40,506 bases of DNA from Streptomyces spongiae (GTDB lineage: Bacteria > Actinomycetota > Actinomycetes > Streptomycetales > Streptomycetaceae): assembly GCF_009377185.1 (NCBI RefSeq), contig NZ_VJZC01000031.1, positions 1 to 40,506 on the forward strand. The letters run 5' to 3'. Shown piece by piece: positions 31,228-39,540 of the stretch. The notes under the pieces are model-generated. The model did not search any database, was not told where the DNA came from, and worked only from the letters and a program-made list of their open reading frames with translations. The position numbers and the translations under genes were made by a program. The number at the start of each line of letters is the position of its first letter. The first letter of the stretch is position 1.

Positions 31228-32013
31228 GTGAGCTTGAGGATCGTTGTCACTGTGAAGTACGTGCCCGACGCCACTGGCGACCGGCACTTCGCCGATGACC
31301 TGACCGTCGACCGTGACGACGTGGACGGTCTGCTCTCGGAGCTCGACGAGTACGCGGTGGAGCAGGCGCTGCAGATCGCCGAGGACGCCGACGACGCGGA
31401 GATCACCGTGCTCACCATCGGCCCCGAGGACGCCAAGGACGCGCTGCGCAAGGCGCTGTCCATGGGCGCCGACAAGGCCATTCACGTCGAGGACGACGAC
31501 CTGCACGGCACCGACGCCATCGGCACCTCCCTGGTCCTGGCCAAGGCGGTCGAGAAGGCCGGCTACGACCTGGTCATCTCGGGCATGGCCTCCACCGACG
31601 GCACCATGGGTGTCGTACCGGCGCTGGTCGCCGAGCGTCTGGGCGTGCCGCAGGTGACCCTGCTGTCCGAGGTGTCCGTCGAGGACGGCGTGGTCAAGGG
31701 CCGCCGTGACGGCGACGCCGCGTCCGAGCAGCTGGAGGCGTCCCTGCCGGCCGTCGTCTCGGTCACCGACCAGTCGGGTGAGGCACGTTACCCGTCCTTC
31801 AAGGGCATCATGGCGGCCAAGAAGAAGCCGGTGGAGTCCTGGGACCTGGAGGACCTGGACATCGAGGCCGAGGAGGTCGGTCTGGAGGGCGCCTACACGG
31901 TCGTCGACTCGGCGACCGAGCGCCCGGCGCGCACCGCCGGCACGATCGTCAAGGACGAGGGCGAGGGCGGCAAGCAGCTCGCTGAGTTCCTCGCGGGCCA
32001 GAAGTTCATTTAA
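31228..32013 (+). CDS. etfB: Electron transfer flavoprotein beta subunit
   Basis: This is the 261-residue beta subunit of ETF, which accepts electrons from acyl-CoA and other dehydrogenases. Family segments include the N-terminal VTVKYVPDATGDRHF, the VEQALQIAED helix, GADKAIHVEDDD, and the recognition loop region (VAERLGVPQVTL). The GTG start follows AGGAG by seven bases. It ends 57 bases before etfA, so the two form an operon. A candidate fatty-acid-type operator lies upstream. Confidence 0.95.
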   Translation: MSLRIVVTVKYVPDATGDRHFADDLTVDRDDVDGLLSELDEYAVEQALQIAEDADDAEITVLTIGPEDAKDALRKALSMGADKAIHVEDDDLHGTDAIGTSLVLAKAVEKAGYDLVISGMASTDGTMGVVPALVAERLGVPQVTLLSEVSVEDGVVKGRRDGDAASEQLEASLPAVVSVTDQSGEARYPSFKGIMAAKKKPVESWDLEDLDIEAEEVGLEGAYTVVDSATERPARTAGTIVKDEGEGGKQLAEFLAGQKFI

Positions 32014-32070
32014 AGGCACCGCAGTCGCTTACCGCCCCGCACACTTCGCAAGCAGGAGAGAAGAAGTCCC

Positions 32071-33033
32071 ATGGCTGAAGTCCTCGTCTACGTCGACCAC
32101 GTGGACGGTGCCGTCCGCAAGCCCACCCTGGAGCTGCTGACCCTGGCCCGCCGCATCGGCGAGCCGGTCGCCGTCGCGCTGGGAGGCGGCGCCGCCGACA
32201 CCGCCGCCGCCCTCGCCGAGCACGGCGCCGTCAAGGTCCTCACCCACGAGGCCGCCGAGTACGCCGACTACCTGGTCGTCCCGAAGGTGGACGCCCTCCA
32301 GGCCGCGTACGAGGCCGTCTCCCCGTCCGCCGTCCTGGTCCCCTCCTCCGCCGAGGGCAAGGAGATCGCCGCCCGCCTGGCGCTGCGCATCGGCTCCGGC
32401 ATCATCACCGACGCCGTGGACCTGGAGGCCGGCGAGGAGGGCCCGGTGGCCACGCAGTCCGTCTTCGCCGCCTCGTTCACTACCAAGTCCCGTGTCGCCA
32501 AGGGCACCCCCGTCATCACGGTCAAGCCCAACAGCGCCGCCGTCGAGGCCGCCCCGGCCGCGGGCGCGGTCGAGGCGCTGGCCGTGTCCTTCTCCGACAA
32601 GGCCACCGGCACCAAGGTCACCGGCCGCACCCCCCGTGAGTCGACGGGCCGTCCGGAGCTGACCGAGGCCGCGATCGTGGTCTCCGGTGGCCGTGGCGTC
32701 AACGGCGCGGAGAACTTCGCGATCATCGAGGCACTCGCCGACTCCCTCGGCGCGGCCGTCGGTGCCTCGCGTGCCGCGGTGGACGCCGGCTGGTACCCGC
32801 ACTCCAACCAGGTCGGCCAGACCGGCAAGAGCGTCTCCCCGCAGCTGTACATCGCCTCCGGCATCTCCGGCGCCATCCAGCACCGCGCCGGTATGCAGAC
32901 CTCGAAGACGATCGTGGCGATCAACAAGGACGCCGAGGCCCCGATCTTCGACCTCGTCGACTACGGCATCGTCGGCGACCTGTTCGACGTCGTCCCGGCC
33001 CTGACCGAGGAGGTCAAGTCCCGCAAGGGCTGA
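32071..33033 (+). CDS. etfA: Electron transfer flavoprotein alpha subunit
   Basis: This is the 320-residue alpha subunit of ETF. The C-terminal FAD domain is clear: SGGRGVNGAENF, the AGWYPHSNQVGQTGK loop, VSPQLYIASGISGAIQH and TIVAINKDAEAPIFDL. Together with EtfB it binds FAD and AMP and shuttles electrons to ETF-quinone oxidoreductase. A good ribosome site (AGGAGAGAAG) precedes the ATG. A strong terminator follows the stop. Confidence 0.95.
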   Translation: MAEVLVYVDHVDGAVRKPTLELLTLARRIGEPVAVALGGGAADTAAALAEHGAVKVLTHEAAEYADYLVVPKVDALQAAYEAVSPSAVLVPSSAEGKEIAARLALRIGSGIITDAVDLEAGEEGPVATQSVFAASFTTKSRVAKGTPVITVKPNSAAVEAAPAAGAVEALAVSFSDKATGTKVTGRTPRESTGRPELTEAAIVVSGGRGVNGAENFAIIEALADSLGAAVGASRAAVDAGWYPHSNQVGQTGKSVSPQLYIASGISGAIQHRAGMQTSKTIVAINKDAEAPIFDLVDYGIVGDLFDVVPALTEEVKSRKG

Positions 33034-33060
33034 GCGGCTTCGGTTGCGCCTTCTGACGTA

Positions 33061-33108
33061 CGAGGCTCCCGCGCCCGTCCGGACATCCGGACGGGCACGG
33101 GAGCCTCG
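33061..33108. terminator. Strong terminator after etfA
   Basis: CGAGGCTCCCG then GCCCGTCCGG pair with CCGGACGGGC then CGGGAGCCTCG around an ACAT loop, about 21 bp with one internal mismatch. It also sits after the convergent EEP gene and should stop both. Confidence 0.9.
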
Positions 33109-33127
33109 GCGCGTTCCGGGCCGCCGC

Positions 33128-34033
33128 TCAGCCCAGGGTCAGCGAGGCCTGCACCGGCAGATGGTCACTCGGGAACATCCCGTCGATGGAGAACGTGTTC
33201 ATCGCCGCCGAGTGCGTGGTCACCCCGGGCGTGGTGAGGATCCAGTCGATGCGCCTGCCCTCGGGTCTCGGCGGCCGGTAGCCGTGGTGCGTCCCGTACG
33301 CCGCACTGCGCGTGCCCGCCTTGTCCCAGGCGTCCACGAGCCCGGCGTCCAGCATCAGGTCGTACACCGGGTTCTTGTGCGCCGCCGCGTTGAAGTCGCC
33401 GGTGACGATGACCGGCAGCGAGGGGTCGAACCCGGCGATCGTCTTGCCGATGAGCTTCGCGGAGCGCTCGCGGGCGTACTGGCTCACGCTGTCCAGATGG
33501 GTGTTGAGCGCGTAGAACTCCCGTCCACCGTCGGCGAGATCGGCGAAGCGGACCCAGGTCACCATGCGCAGCCAGTCCGCCCCCCAGGTGTTGGAGGCGA
33601 TCACATACGGAGTGTCGGAAAGCCAGAAGTGGTCGAACTCGATCGGCTCCAGTCTGCGGGTGTCGTAGAAGATGGCCATGAACTCGTCCTTGCTGCCGCC
33701 CCCACGGCCGGTGCCGATCCAGTCGTAGTGCGCGCCGAGGTCCTTCTCGATCATGCGTAGCTGCTGGTAGAGCCCTTCCTGGGTGCCGATGACATGCGGT
33801 CGCTCGCGGCGCAGTAACTCCCGCATGACCGGTCGGCGCACGGCCCAGCGCGGGCTGTCGTCGACGACGGTCGCGAAGCGGACGTTGAACGTCATGACGT
33901 TCAGAGCGCCCGCGTGCTCGCCGGCCACGGCGGGCAGAGTGGACCCCGCCGTGGTCAGCAGCGGCACGCCGAGGGCGGCGGCCGCCGCGGTCCTCAGGCC
34001 TTGGCGGCGTGTCACCCGTAGGTCGTTCGGCAC
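33128..34033 (-). CDS. Tat-exported endonuclease/exonuclease/phosphatase-family protein
   Basis: This is an extracellular phosphodiesterase-like enzyme of 301 residues. A twin-arginine signal (TRRQGLRTAAAAALG) precedes the EEP fold. Catalytic segments are visible: MTFNVRF, the metal-binding Glu in IGTQEGL, NTHLDS, the TGDFNA motif and PSDHLPV with the catalytic His. The family includes sphingomyelinase-like and nuclease-like members; the substrate is unknown. The GTG start follows AGGAGGAG. Codon 73 is TTA (33817-33815), implying bldA dependence. Confidence 0.9.
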   Translation of the reverse strand: MPNDLRVTRRQGLRTAAAAALGVPLLTTAGSTLPAVAGEHAGALNVMTFNVRFATVVDDSPRWAVRRPVMRELLRRERPHVIGTQEGLYQQLRMIEKDLGAHYDWIGTGRGGGSKDEFMAIFYDTRRLEPIEFDHFWLSDTPYVIASNTWGADWLRMVTWVRFADLADGGREFYALNTHLDSVSQYARERSAKLIGKTIAGFDPSLPVIVTGDFNAAAHKNPVYDLMLDAGLVDAWDKAGTRSAAYGTHHGYRPPRPEGRRIDWILTTPGVTTHSAAMNTFSIDGMFPSDHLPVQASLTLG

Positions 34034-34146
34034 GCGTTCTCCTCCTCTTGGGAGCCAGGATGAAGGGTGTGTACTGCAATACGGAAGAAGAGGGTGTGAC
34101 TGCTGTGATCATGGCGGATCCCACACAGAGAGGCCCTGTCCATGTG

Positions 34147-34176
34147 TTGACCGGCAGGAAGACGCCCGGATAGCTT
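34147..34176 (+). promoter_or_regulatory. Candidate promoter of the aldolase-like gene
   Basis: TTGACC (34147-34152) and TAGCTT (34171-34176) are 18 bases apart. Transcription would start just before the downstream TTCCG palindrome. Confidence 0.5.
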
Positions 34177-34194
34177 CACCATACGGATTACTGA

Positions 34195-34209
34195 TTCCGC
34201 AAAACGGAA
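34195..34209 (+). promoter_or_regulatory. TTCCG-CAAAA-CGGAA palindrome
   Basis: This perfect 5-bp-arm palindrome is located between the predicted transcription start and the ribosome site of the aldolase-like gene. A repressor bound there would block transcription. The spacing and sequence resemble IclR-type sites, but the regulator is unknown. Confidence 0.5.
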
Positions 34210-34224
34210 AGTTGGAGGTCTGGG

Positions 34225-35532
34225 ATGGGGCAGGGCCGACAGGAGCACGTGACGACGAGCCTCGCGGGTGCCGTCAGTGAGGAGATCAGCGCCTCTCTCG
34301 CCCCGATCGACGCCGAGCTGGCGCGCCACTATCCCGGCGACCCGGGCACCCGTCAGCCCGTCCACACGGTCTACGTCCCCGCGGACGTGTTCGCCGCCGA
34401 CACGATTCGCTCGTGGGGCGACCGTGCCCTCGCCGCCCTCGACGAGCACGCCCCGGACGCCGCCGCCTTCGCGACCGCGCTCGGCCTCAGCGACGACCTC
34501 GCCGAGCCGGTCCACGACCGTGTCCGCGCCAAGCTGGAGCACGAGCCCGTCGAGGACCTGCGCGTCGACTTCGAGGACGGCTACGGCGCACGCCCCGACA
34601 CCGAGGAGGACGAGACGGCGGCCCGCGCGGCCCGCATCGTCGCGGAGGCGTACGCCAAGGGCACGGCGGCCCCGTACATGGGCATCCGCATGAAGTGCAT
34701 GGAGGCGCCCGTCCGCGACCGCGGCATCCGCACCCTCGACATCTTCCTCACCGGCCTGCTGGAGGCCGGCGGCCTGCCCGACGGGCTCGTCCTGACCCTG
34801 CCCAAGGTGACGTACGCCGAGCAGGTCACCGCCATGGTGCGGTTGCTGGAGGCATTCGAGAAGGAGCGTGAGCTGCAACCCGGCCGCCTCGGCTTCGAGA
34901 TCCAGATCGAGACCAGCCAGTCCATCCTCGCCATCGACGGCACCGCGACGGTGGCCCGCATGATCCAGGCCGCCGAGGGCCGTGCCACCGGACTGCACTA
35001 CGGCACCTTCGACTACAGCGCCTGCCTCGGCGTCTCGGCGGCGTACCAGGCCAGCGACCACCCGGCCGCCGACCACGCCAAGGCGATCATGCAGGTCGCG
35101 GCGGCGGGCACCGGAGTCCGCGTCTCCGACGGCTCCACCAACGTGCTGCCCGTCGGACCGACCGAGAAGGTCCACGCCGCCTGGCGGCTCCACTACGGCC
35201 TCACCCGCCGCGCACTCGCCCGCGCCTACTACCAGGGCTGGGACATGCACCCCGGTCACATCCCCACCCGGTACGCGGCCGTGTTCGCCTTCTACCGCGA
35301 GGGCTTCGAACAGGCCGCCGCGCGCCTGTCCCGGTACGCCAACCGTGCCGGCGGGGACGTGATGGACGAGCCCGCGACGGCCAAGGCGCTCAGTGGCTAC
35401 CTGCTGCGCGGCCTGGACTGCGGCGCGCTCGACCTCGACGAGGTGGCCAGGGCGACCGGCGGTCTGACCCGGGCCGACCTGGAGGGCTTCGCGACACCGC
35501 GACGGGCGGACCTGACGATCTCCGGCACGTAG
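34225..35532 (+). CDS. CitE/HpcH-like aldolase-fold protein (DUF6986-like)
   Basis: This is a soluble protein of 435 residues. It shows the core of the citrate lyase beta/HpcH aldolase superfamily: VDFEDGY (115-120) aligns with the DLEDAV motif, GIRMKC with the Arg strand, TLPKV near 191 and IQIETSQ (Glu229) with the Mg-binding Glu, and LHYGTFDYS with the following strand. It is longer than CitE and matches what I know as the DUF6986 group. It probably forms or cleaves a C-C bond in a keto or CoA compound, but the substrate is unknown. The ATG follows GGAGG by six bases. Confidence 0.78.
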   Translation: MGQGRQEHVTTSLAGAVSEEISASLAPIDAELARHYPGDPGTRQPVHTVYVPADVFAADTIRSWGDRALAALDEHAPDAAAFATALGLSDDLAEPVHDRVRAKLEHEPVEDLRVDFEDGYGARPDTEEDETAARAARIVAEAYAKGTAAPYMGIRMKCMEAPVRDRGIRTLDIFLTGLLEAGGLPDGLVLTLPKVTYAEQVTAMVRLLEAFEKERELQPGRLGFEIQIETSQSILAIDGTATVARMIQAAEGRATGLHYGTFDYSACLGVSAAYQASDHPAADHAKAIMQVAAAGTGVRVSDGSTNVLPVGPTEKVHAAWRLHYGLTRRALARAYYQGWDMHPGHIPTRYAAVFAFYREGFEQAAARLSRYANRAGGDVMDEPATAKALSGYLLRGLDCGALDLDEVARATGGLTRADLEGFATPRRADLTISGT

Positions 35533-35628
35533 CGGCCCTGTCACAGCGGTGCCCTCCGGCCCCGTACGGTCACCGTCGCCCCGTAGGCTGTGCGGACCTC
35601 ATTGGCGTGACACAGGAACGGGGCAACG

Positions 35629-37482
35629 GTGTCTTCGGGGGAGAACGGGCAGGCGGGCGGACAGGCGGACGGGACCGGCCGGGTCCTCGCCGGACGCTAC
35701 CGGGTCGTGGAGCGGTTGGGCCGCGGCGGTATGGGCGTCGTCTGGCGGGCCGTCGACGAAGTACTGGGCCGCGAGGTCGCCGTCAAGGAACTGCGCACCT
35801 TCACGGACACCGCCGGGCCCGAACTCGAGGCCCTCCGGCTGCGGATGCAGCGCGAGGCGCGGGCGGCGGCGCGCATCCGGCACGCCGGAGTCGTCGCCGT
35901 GCACGACGTGGCCGAGGTCGACAGCCGCCCGCTGATCGTCATGGAGCTGGTCGACGGGCCGTCCCTGGAGGACGTCCTGCGCGAGCGCGGCCCGCTCGAC
36001 CCGCGTGAGGCCGCCTCGATCGGCGCCAAGGTGATGGACGCCCTGGCCGCCGCCCATCGCGCCCGCGTACTGCACCGTGACGTCAAGCCGGGCAACATCC
36101 TGCTGGACCGCTCGGGCCGGGTCGTCCTCACCGACTTCGGCATCGCGACCATGGAGGACCCCGGCGACGACGCGAACACCCATCTGACGCGCAGCGGGCA
36201 ACTCGTCGGCTCGCTCGACTACTTGGCACCAGAGCGGGCCCAGGGCCACGACCCCGGCCCCGCCTCCGACATCTGGGCCCTCGGCGCCACGCTGTACGCG
36301 GCCGTCGAGGGCTCGGCTCCCTTCCGCCGTACGTCCACCTGGTCGACGCTGACCGCCATCGTGGTCGATCCGCTGCCGGAACCGCAGCGCGCGGGACCGC
36401 TCGGTGCCGTACTCGGGCAGCTCATGGACAAGCGCCCGGAGGCCCGCCCGGACGCCGACCGGGCCCGGGAGTTGCTGGAAGCGGTGGCCGAGGGGCCCGA
36501 CGCGGACACCCCGACGACGGGACTGCGTGCGCCCGCCCCGAGCTCCCGGGAGGCGACGGAACGGAACGTCCCGTCGGTACCGCCGGGCTTCGGACCGCCG
36601 CGGTCCGGCGAGAACTCCGGGCCCGGGACGGGGCCGACGGGCGGGAACGCAGGGGCCGAGGCATCACCGCCGGGCGGCCATGCCGGTGCCGGGGCGTCGC
36701 AGCCGAGCGCCGGCTCCGGGGCACCGCACACCGCGGGGAGCGCAGGGTTCGGGGCGCTCCCCGGTGACCCCGTGTCGGCGGCCACCGCCGACGCCGCTTC
36801 CACACCCACCACCCCACTACCCGGGCGCCGCAAGGGCCGCGGCCTCCTCGCCGCCGTGGCCGTCATCGTCGTGCTCGCCGCGACGGGTGTCACCGTGGCT
36901 CTTATGGACAACTCGGACGGATCCGAGGGCGACGCCGGGGCATCGACGGCCCGTAGCGGTAGCGCGACGCCCTCCGACAAGGCGAGCCGGGGATCCGCAG
37001 AACCCTCCAAGGGCGCGGACAAGCCCTCCGAGCAGGGCGACAGGAGATCTCCGTCCCCCGACGCGAAGCCGAGCGGGCGGACCGAGTCCACGCCCGAAGC
37101 GTCCGCCACGGTGTCCGAGACCGCCGGCAGCGGTACCACGGGCGGCGGTTCGGGTGACACGGGCGGGACGACCGGCGGCGGGGAGGAGCCGAGCCCCGCT
37201 CCCGCGTGCGACGCGATCGGCGGCGGCAAGTACAACTGCCAGGTGTGGCGCACCGCCACGTCGTACACCGCCTCCGGTACCGAGGTGGGCACCCTCAACG
37301 CGGGCACCAACTACTTCTACTGCCAGCAGAACCTGGGCCGCCGCGAGACCTCCGGCGAATGGACCAACGTGTGGTGGGCCAGGACGGACGACGACAGCGG
37401 CAACACGAACGTCTTCGTCAGCGACGTCTACATCAAGGGCGGAGCCAACGACGAGCCGGTGCCGGGCCTCCCGGTCTGCTGA
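35629..37482 (+). CDS. Transmembrane Ser/Thr protein kinase
   Basis: This is a PknB-type kinase of 617 residues. The cytoplasmic kinase domain (about 22-285) has the Gly loop GRGGMGVVW, the VAVKEL lysine near 52, HRDVKPGN near 149-156, and the TDFGIA loop. A Pro/Gly/Ala-rich juxtamembrane stretch leads to one membrane helix near 405-426. Outside is a Ser/Thr-rich linker and a Cys-bounded domain of about 90 residues (CDAIGGGKYNCQVW through LPVC) that looks SH3b-like, not PASTA. It may sense a wall or extracellular ligand. The start is GTG; TAGGCT at 35584-35589 is a possible -10 box. Confidence 0.9.
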   Translation: MSSGENGQAGGQADGTGRVLAGRYRVVERLGRGGMGVVWRAVDEVLGREVAVKELRTFTDTAGPELEALRLRMQREARAAARIRHAGVVAVHDVAEVDSRPLIVMELVDGPSLEDVLRERGPLDPREAASIGAKVMDALAAAHRARVLHRDVKPGNILLDRSGRVVLTDFGIATMEDPGDDANTHLTRSGQLVGSLDYLAPERAQGHDPGPASDIWALGATLYAAVEGSAPFRRTSTWSTLTAIVVDPLPEPQRAGPLGAVLGQLMDKRPEARPDADRARELLEAVAEGPDADTPTTGLRAPAPSSREATERNVPSVPPGFGPPRSGENSGPGTGPTGGNAGAEASPPGGHAGAGASQPSAGSGAPHTAGSAGFGALPGDPVSAATADAASTPTTPLPGRRKGRGLLAAVAVIVVLAATGVTVALMDNSDGSEGDAGASTARSGSATPSDKASRGSAEPSKGADKPSEQGDRRSPSPDAKPSGRTESTPEASATVSETAGSGTTGGGSGDTGGTTGGGEEPSPAPACDAIGGGKYNCQVWRTATSYTASGTEVGTLNAGTNYFYCQQNLGRRETSGEWTNVWWARTDDDSGNTNVFVSDVYIKGGANDEPVPGLPVC

Positions 37483-37519
37483 CCGCGCCCCCACCACACA
37501 CCGAACGCGTCAGCTCACC

Positions 37520-38269
37520 TCACCTCACATAGCGCTCCAGCCCGGAGGCGACCGCCAGCTTCTCCTCGGCGAACAGCCGGGTGCCCCGGGCACACAGCCG
37601 CCGGTCGAGGCGGGCGCGGGCACAGAACTCCTCCGGTGTGACACCGAACAGCTCCCTCAACCGCGGTGTCGAGACGAGGAGTTCGGTGAGCAGGGAACGC
37701 TGGTCCCGGTGCCTGCGCGGCACGCGGTCCCCGTTGTGCAGGACGCCACGGCGGTTGACGTACACGTACGCGCCCGCCAGGGGCCGTCCGGAGTCGAGCT
37801 CGGGCTCCACCCGCACATCGCACGACGGCAGCCAGGCGCGGTTGTACGCCCCCGTCGGCGACATGACCCCCTCGCTCGCGTCGACGACCGCGAGCTGCTC
37901 GGGGTCGAGCCAGGTCAGGAACAACTCCCGTACGGTTCCGGGAGCGTTGAACGGCGACGCCGACACGTACCCCATGAGGCTCACATGCGCCGACACCCCG
38001 ACATCGAGGCCGGTCACCCGCGCCTTCACCATGGGGATGGGCGTGGTGATACCGAACTCGGCCATCTTGTGGCGGAGTTGTCCCGGGCAGGCGTTCGAGC
38101 CGACCGCGAGCACCGGGACGCGGCCCTCGAACGTGTCGTGCGCGTTCAGCGGTAACATCCGGTCGCCCACGAGGAGCCCGGACTCCTCGGGCCACGCGCC
38201 GGGATAGCTCAGCGGTTCCTCGCGCGGAGCCACGGCCAGACCGAGCTCCTCCAGTGTGCGTCCCTCCAC
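37520..38269 (-). CDS. Gamma-glutamylcyclotransferase-like protein
   Basis: This is a soluble protein of 249 residues. VLAVGSNACPGQLR near 53-66 matches the YGSN-type loop of the gamma-glutamylcyclotransferase fold, and the PVLAV strand fits it. The rest is not recognised, and the catalytic Glu was not located with certainty. The GTG start lies seven bases after the LacI gene stop, so the two are co-transcribed. Codon 39 is TTA (38155-38153), so expression should depend on bldA. Confidence 0.6.
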   Translation of the reverse strand: MEGRTLEELGLAVAPREEPLSYPGAWPEESGLLVGDRMLPLNAHDTFEGRVPVLAVGSNACPGQLRHKMAEFGITTPIPMVKARVTGLDVGVSAHVSLMGYVSASPFNAPGTVRELFLTWLDPEQLAVVDASEGVMSPTGAYNRAWLPSCDVRVEPELDSGRPLAGAYVYVNRRGVLHNGDRVPRRHRDQRSLLTELLVSTPRLRELFGVTPEEFCARARLDRRLCARGTRLFAEEKLAVASGLERYVR

Positions 38270-38276
38270 GCGCGGC

Positions 38277-39374
38277 TCAGTCCGCCGGGGGCAGCTCGCC
38301 CGAGCCGCGGGTGATCAGGCGGGTCGGCAGTTCGACGCGTTCCGGGGTGACGAGGGCGCCGTCCAACTGGCTGAAGAGGCGTTCGGCGGCGGTGCGGCCC
38401 AACTGGGCGGCGTCCTGGGCGACCACCGTGACGCCCGGCTGGAGCAGGTCGGCCAGCTCGAAGTCGTCGAAGCCGACGAGGGCGACCGGACGGGAGTGTG
38501 CGGCGAGGACCCGTACGACGGTGACCGTCACACGGTTGTTGCCGGCGAAGATCGCCGTGACGGGCTCGGTGCCGGACAGCATCTCCTCGGCCGCCCGGCG
38601 CACCCGCAGTGGGTCCGTGACGCCCAGGGACGTCCAGGAGTCCGCCACCGGTATGCCGGCGTCCGCCATGGCCGTGCGATAGCCGCGCAGCCGCTCGGCG
38701 GCGGTGTGGATGCGGGGCATGTCCCCGATGAAACCGATCCGGCGATGGCCGTGTGCGATGAGGTGGGCGACACCATCACAGGCACCGCCGAAGTTGTCCG
38801 ACAGCACCACGTCGGCGTCGATCCGCCCCGCCGGACGGTCCACGAACACCGTGGCCACACCCGCCCTGAGTTCGGGCTCCAGATAGCGGTGGTCGTCGCC
38901 GGCCGGAATGACCACGAGACCGTCCACGCGGCGGGCGCACAGCGCGAGCACCAGCTCCTGCTCGCGGTCCGGGTCCTCCGCGCTGGAGCCGTTGATCAGC
39001 AGGGCGCCGTGGGCGCGCGCCACCTCCTCGACCGCGCGGCTGAGCGGACCGTAGAAGGGGTCCGCGAGATCCTCCAGGACCAGGCCGATGCTGGCGGTAC
39101 GGCCCTTGCGCAGCACCCGCGCGCTGTCGTTGCGCCTGAAGCCCAGCGCCTCGATCGCCTCCTGCACGCGGCGCTCGGTGTCCGCGGTGACCCCCGGCTC
39201 GCCGTTGACGACCCGCGAGACCGTCTTCAGTCCGACTCCGGCCCGCGCGGCCACGTCCTTCATGGTCGGCCGGTTGCCGTAGCGGCTTCCGGCGAGGCGG
39301 TCTCCTCGGCGGGCGGCGGTCTCGGGCACGATGCGGTGTCCTGTCCTGTTGTCCATGGGTCTGCGTCGGTCCAT
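38277..39374 (-). CDS. LacI-family transcriptional regulator
   Basis: This is a sugar-responsive repressor of 365 residues. The N-terminal HTH is textbook LacI, TMKDVAARAGVGLKTVSRVV, followed by the hinge helix region RKGRTASIGLVLEDLADPF and a periplasmic-binding-protein-like sensor domain (FVDRPAG, GHRRIGFIGD, VGFDDFELADLL). It is divergent from the ROK kinase gene, with a LacI-type palindrome between, so it probably represses both. I use the ATG at 39374; an ATG at 39356 is in frame and also possible. Confidence 0.92.
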   Translation of the reverse strand: MDRRRPMDNRTGHRIVPETAARRGDRLAGSRYGNRPTMKDVAARAGVGLKTVSRVVNGEPGVTADTERRVQEAIEALGFRRNDSARVLRKGRTASIGLVLEDLADPFYGPLSRAVEEVARAHGALLINGSSAEDPDREQELVLALCARRVDGLVVIPAGDDHRYLEPELRAGVATVFVDRPAGRIDADVVLSDNFGGACDGVAHLIAHGHRRIGFIGDMPRIHTAAERLRGYRTAMADAGIPVADSWTSLGVTDPLRVRRAAEEMLSGTEPVTAIFAGNNRVTVTVVRVLAAHSRPVALVGFDDFELADLLQPGVTVVAQDAAQLGRTAAERLFSQLDGALVTPERVELPTRLITRGSGELPPAD

Positions 39375-39420
39375 GGGGGTGCATTCAACCTATGGGGTTG
39401 TTGTGAGCCCATGGGGTTGT
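39373..39420. repeat. ATGGGG direct repeats on a 19-base pitch
   Basis: ATGGGG-type words occur at 39373 (ATGGGGGTG), 39392 (ATGGGGTTGT) and 39411 (ATGGGGTTGT), exactly 19 bases apart. They overlap the LacI start and the likely -10 region (TAGGTT on the minus strand, 39392-39387). Nearly two helical turns separate them, so all face about the same side. Their role is unknown. Confidence 0.5.
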
Positions 39421-39450
39421 ATGAGGATGTGGCGTCGAGCATAGAGCCTG

Positions 39451-39462
39451 GACAACGTTGTC
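39451..39462. promoter_or_regulatory. LacI-type operator GACAACGTTGTC
   Basis: GACAACGTTGTC is a perfect palindrome with central CG, as expected for a LacI-family site. It sits between the divergent LacI and ROK genes, about 80 bases upstream of each start. Confidence 0.8.
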
Positions 39463-39540
39463 ACGTACGAGGGACACTGTCCACCGCACTGGTACGTCCG
39501 GTGCGGCGGGTACGACACAGCAGCGGGAGAACTGACACTG

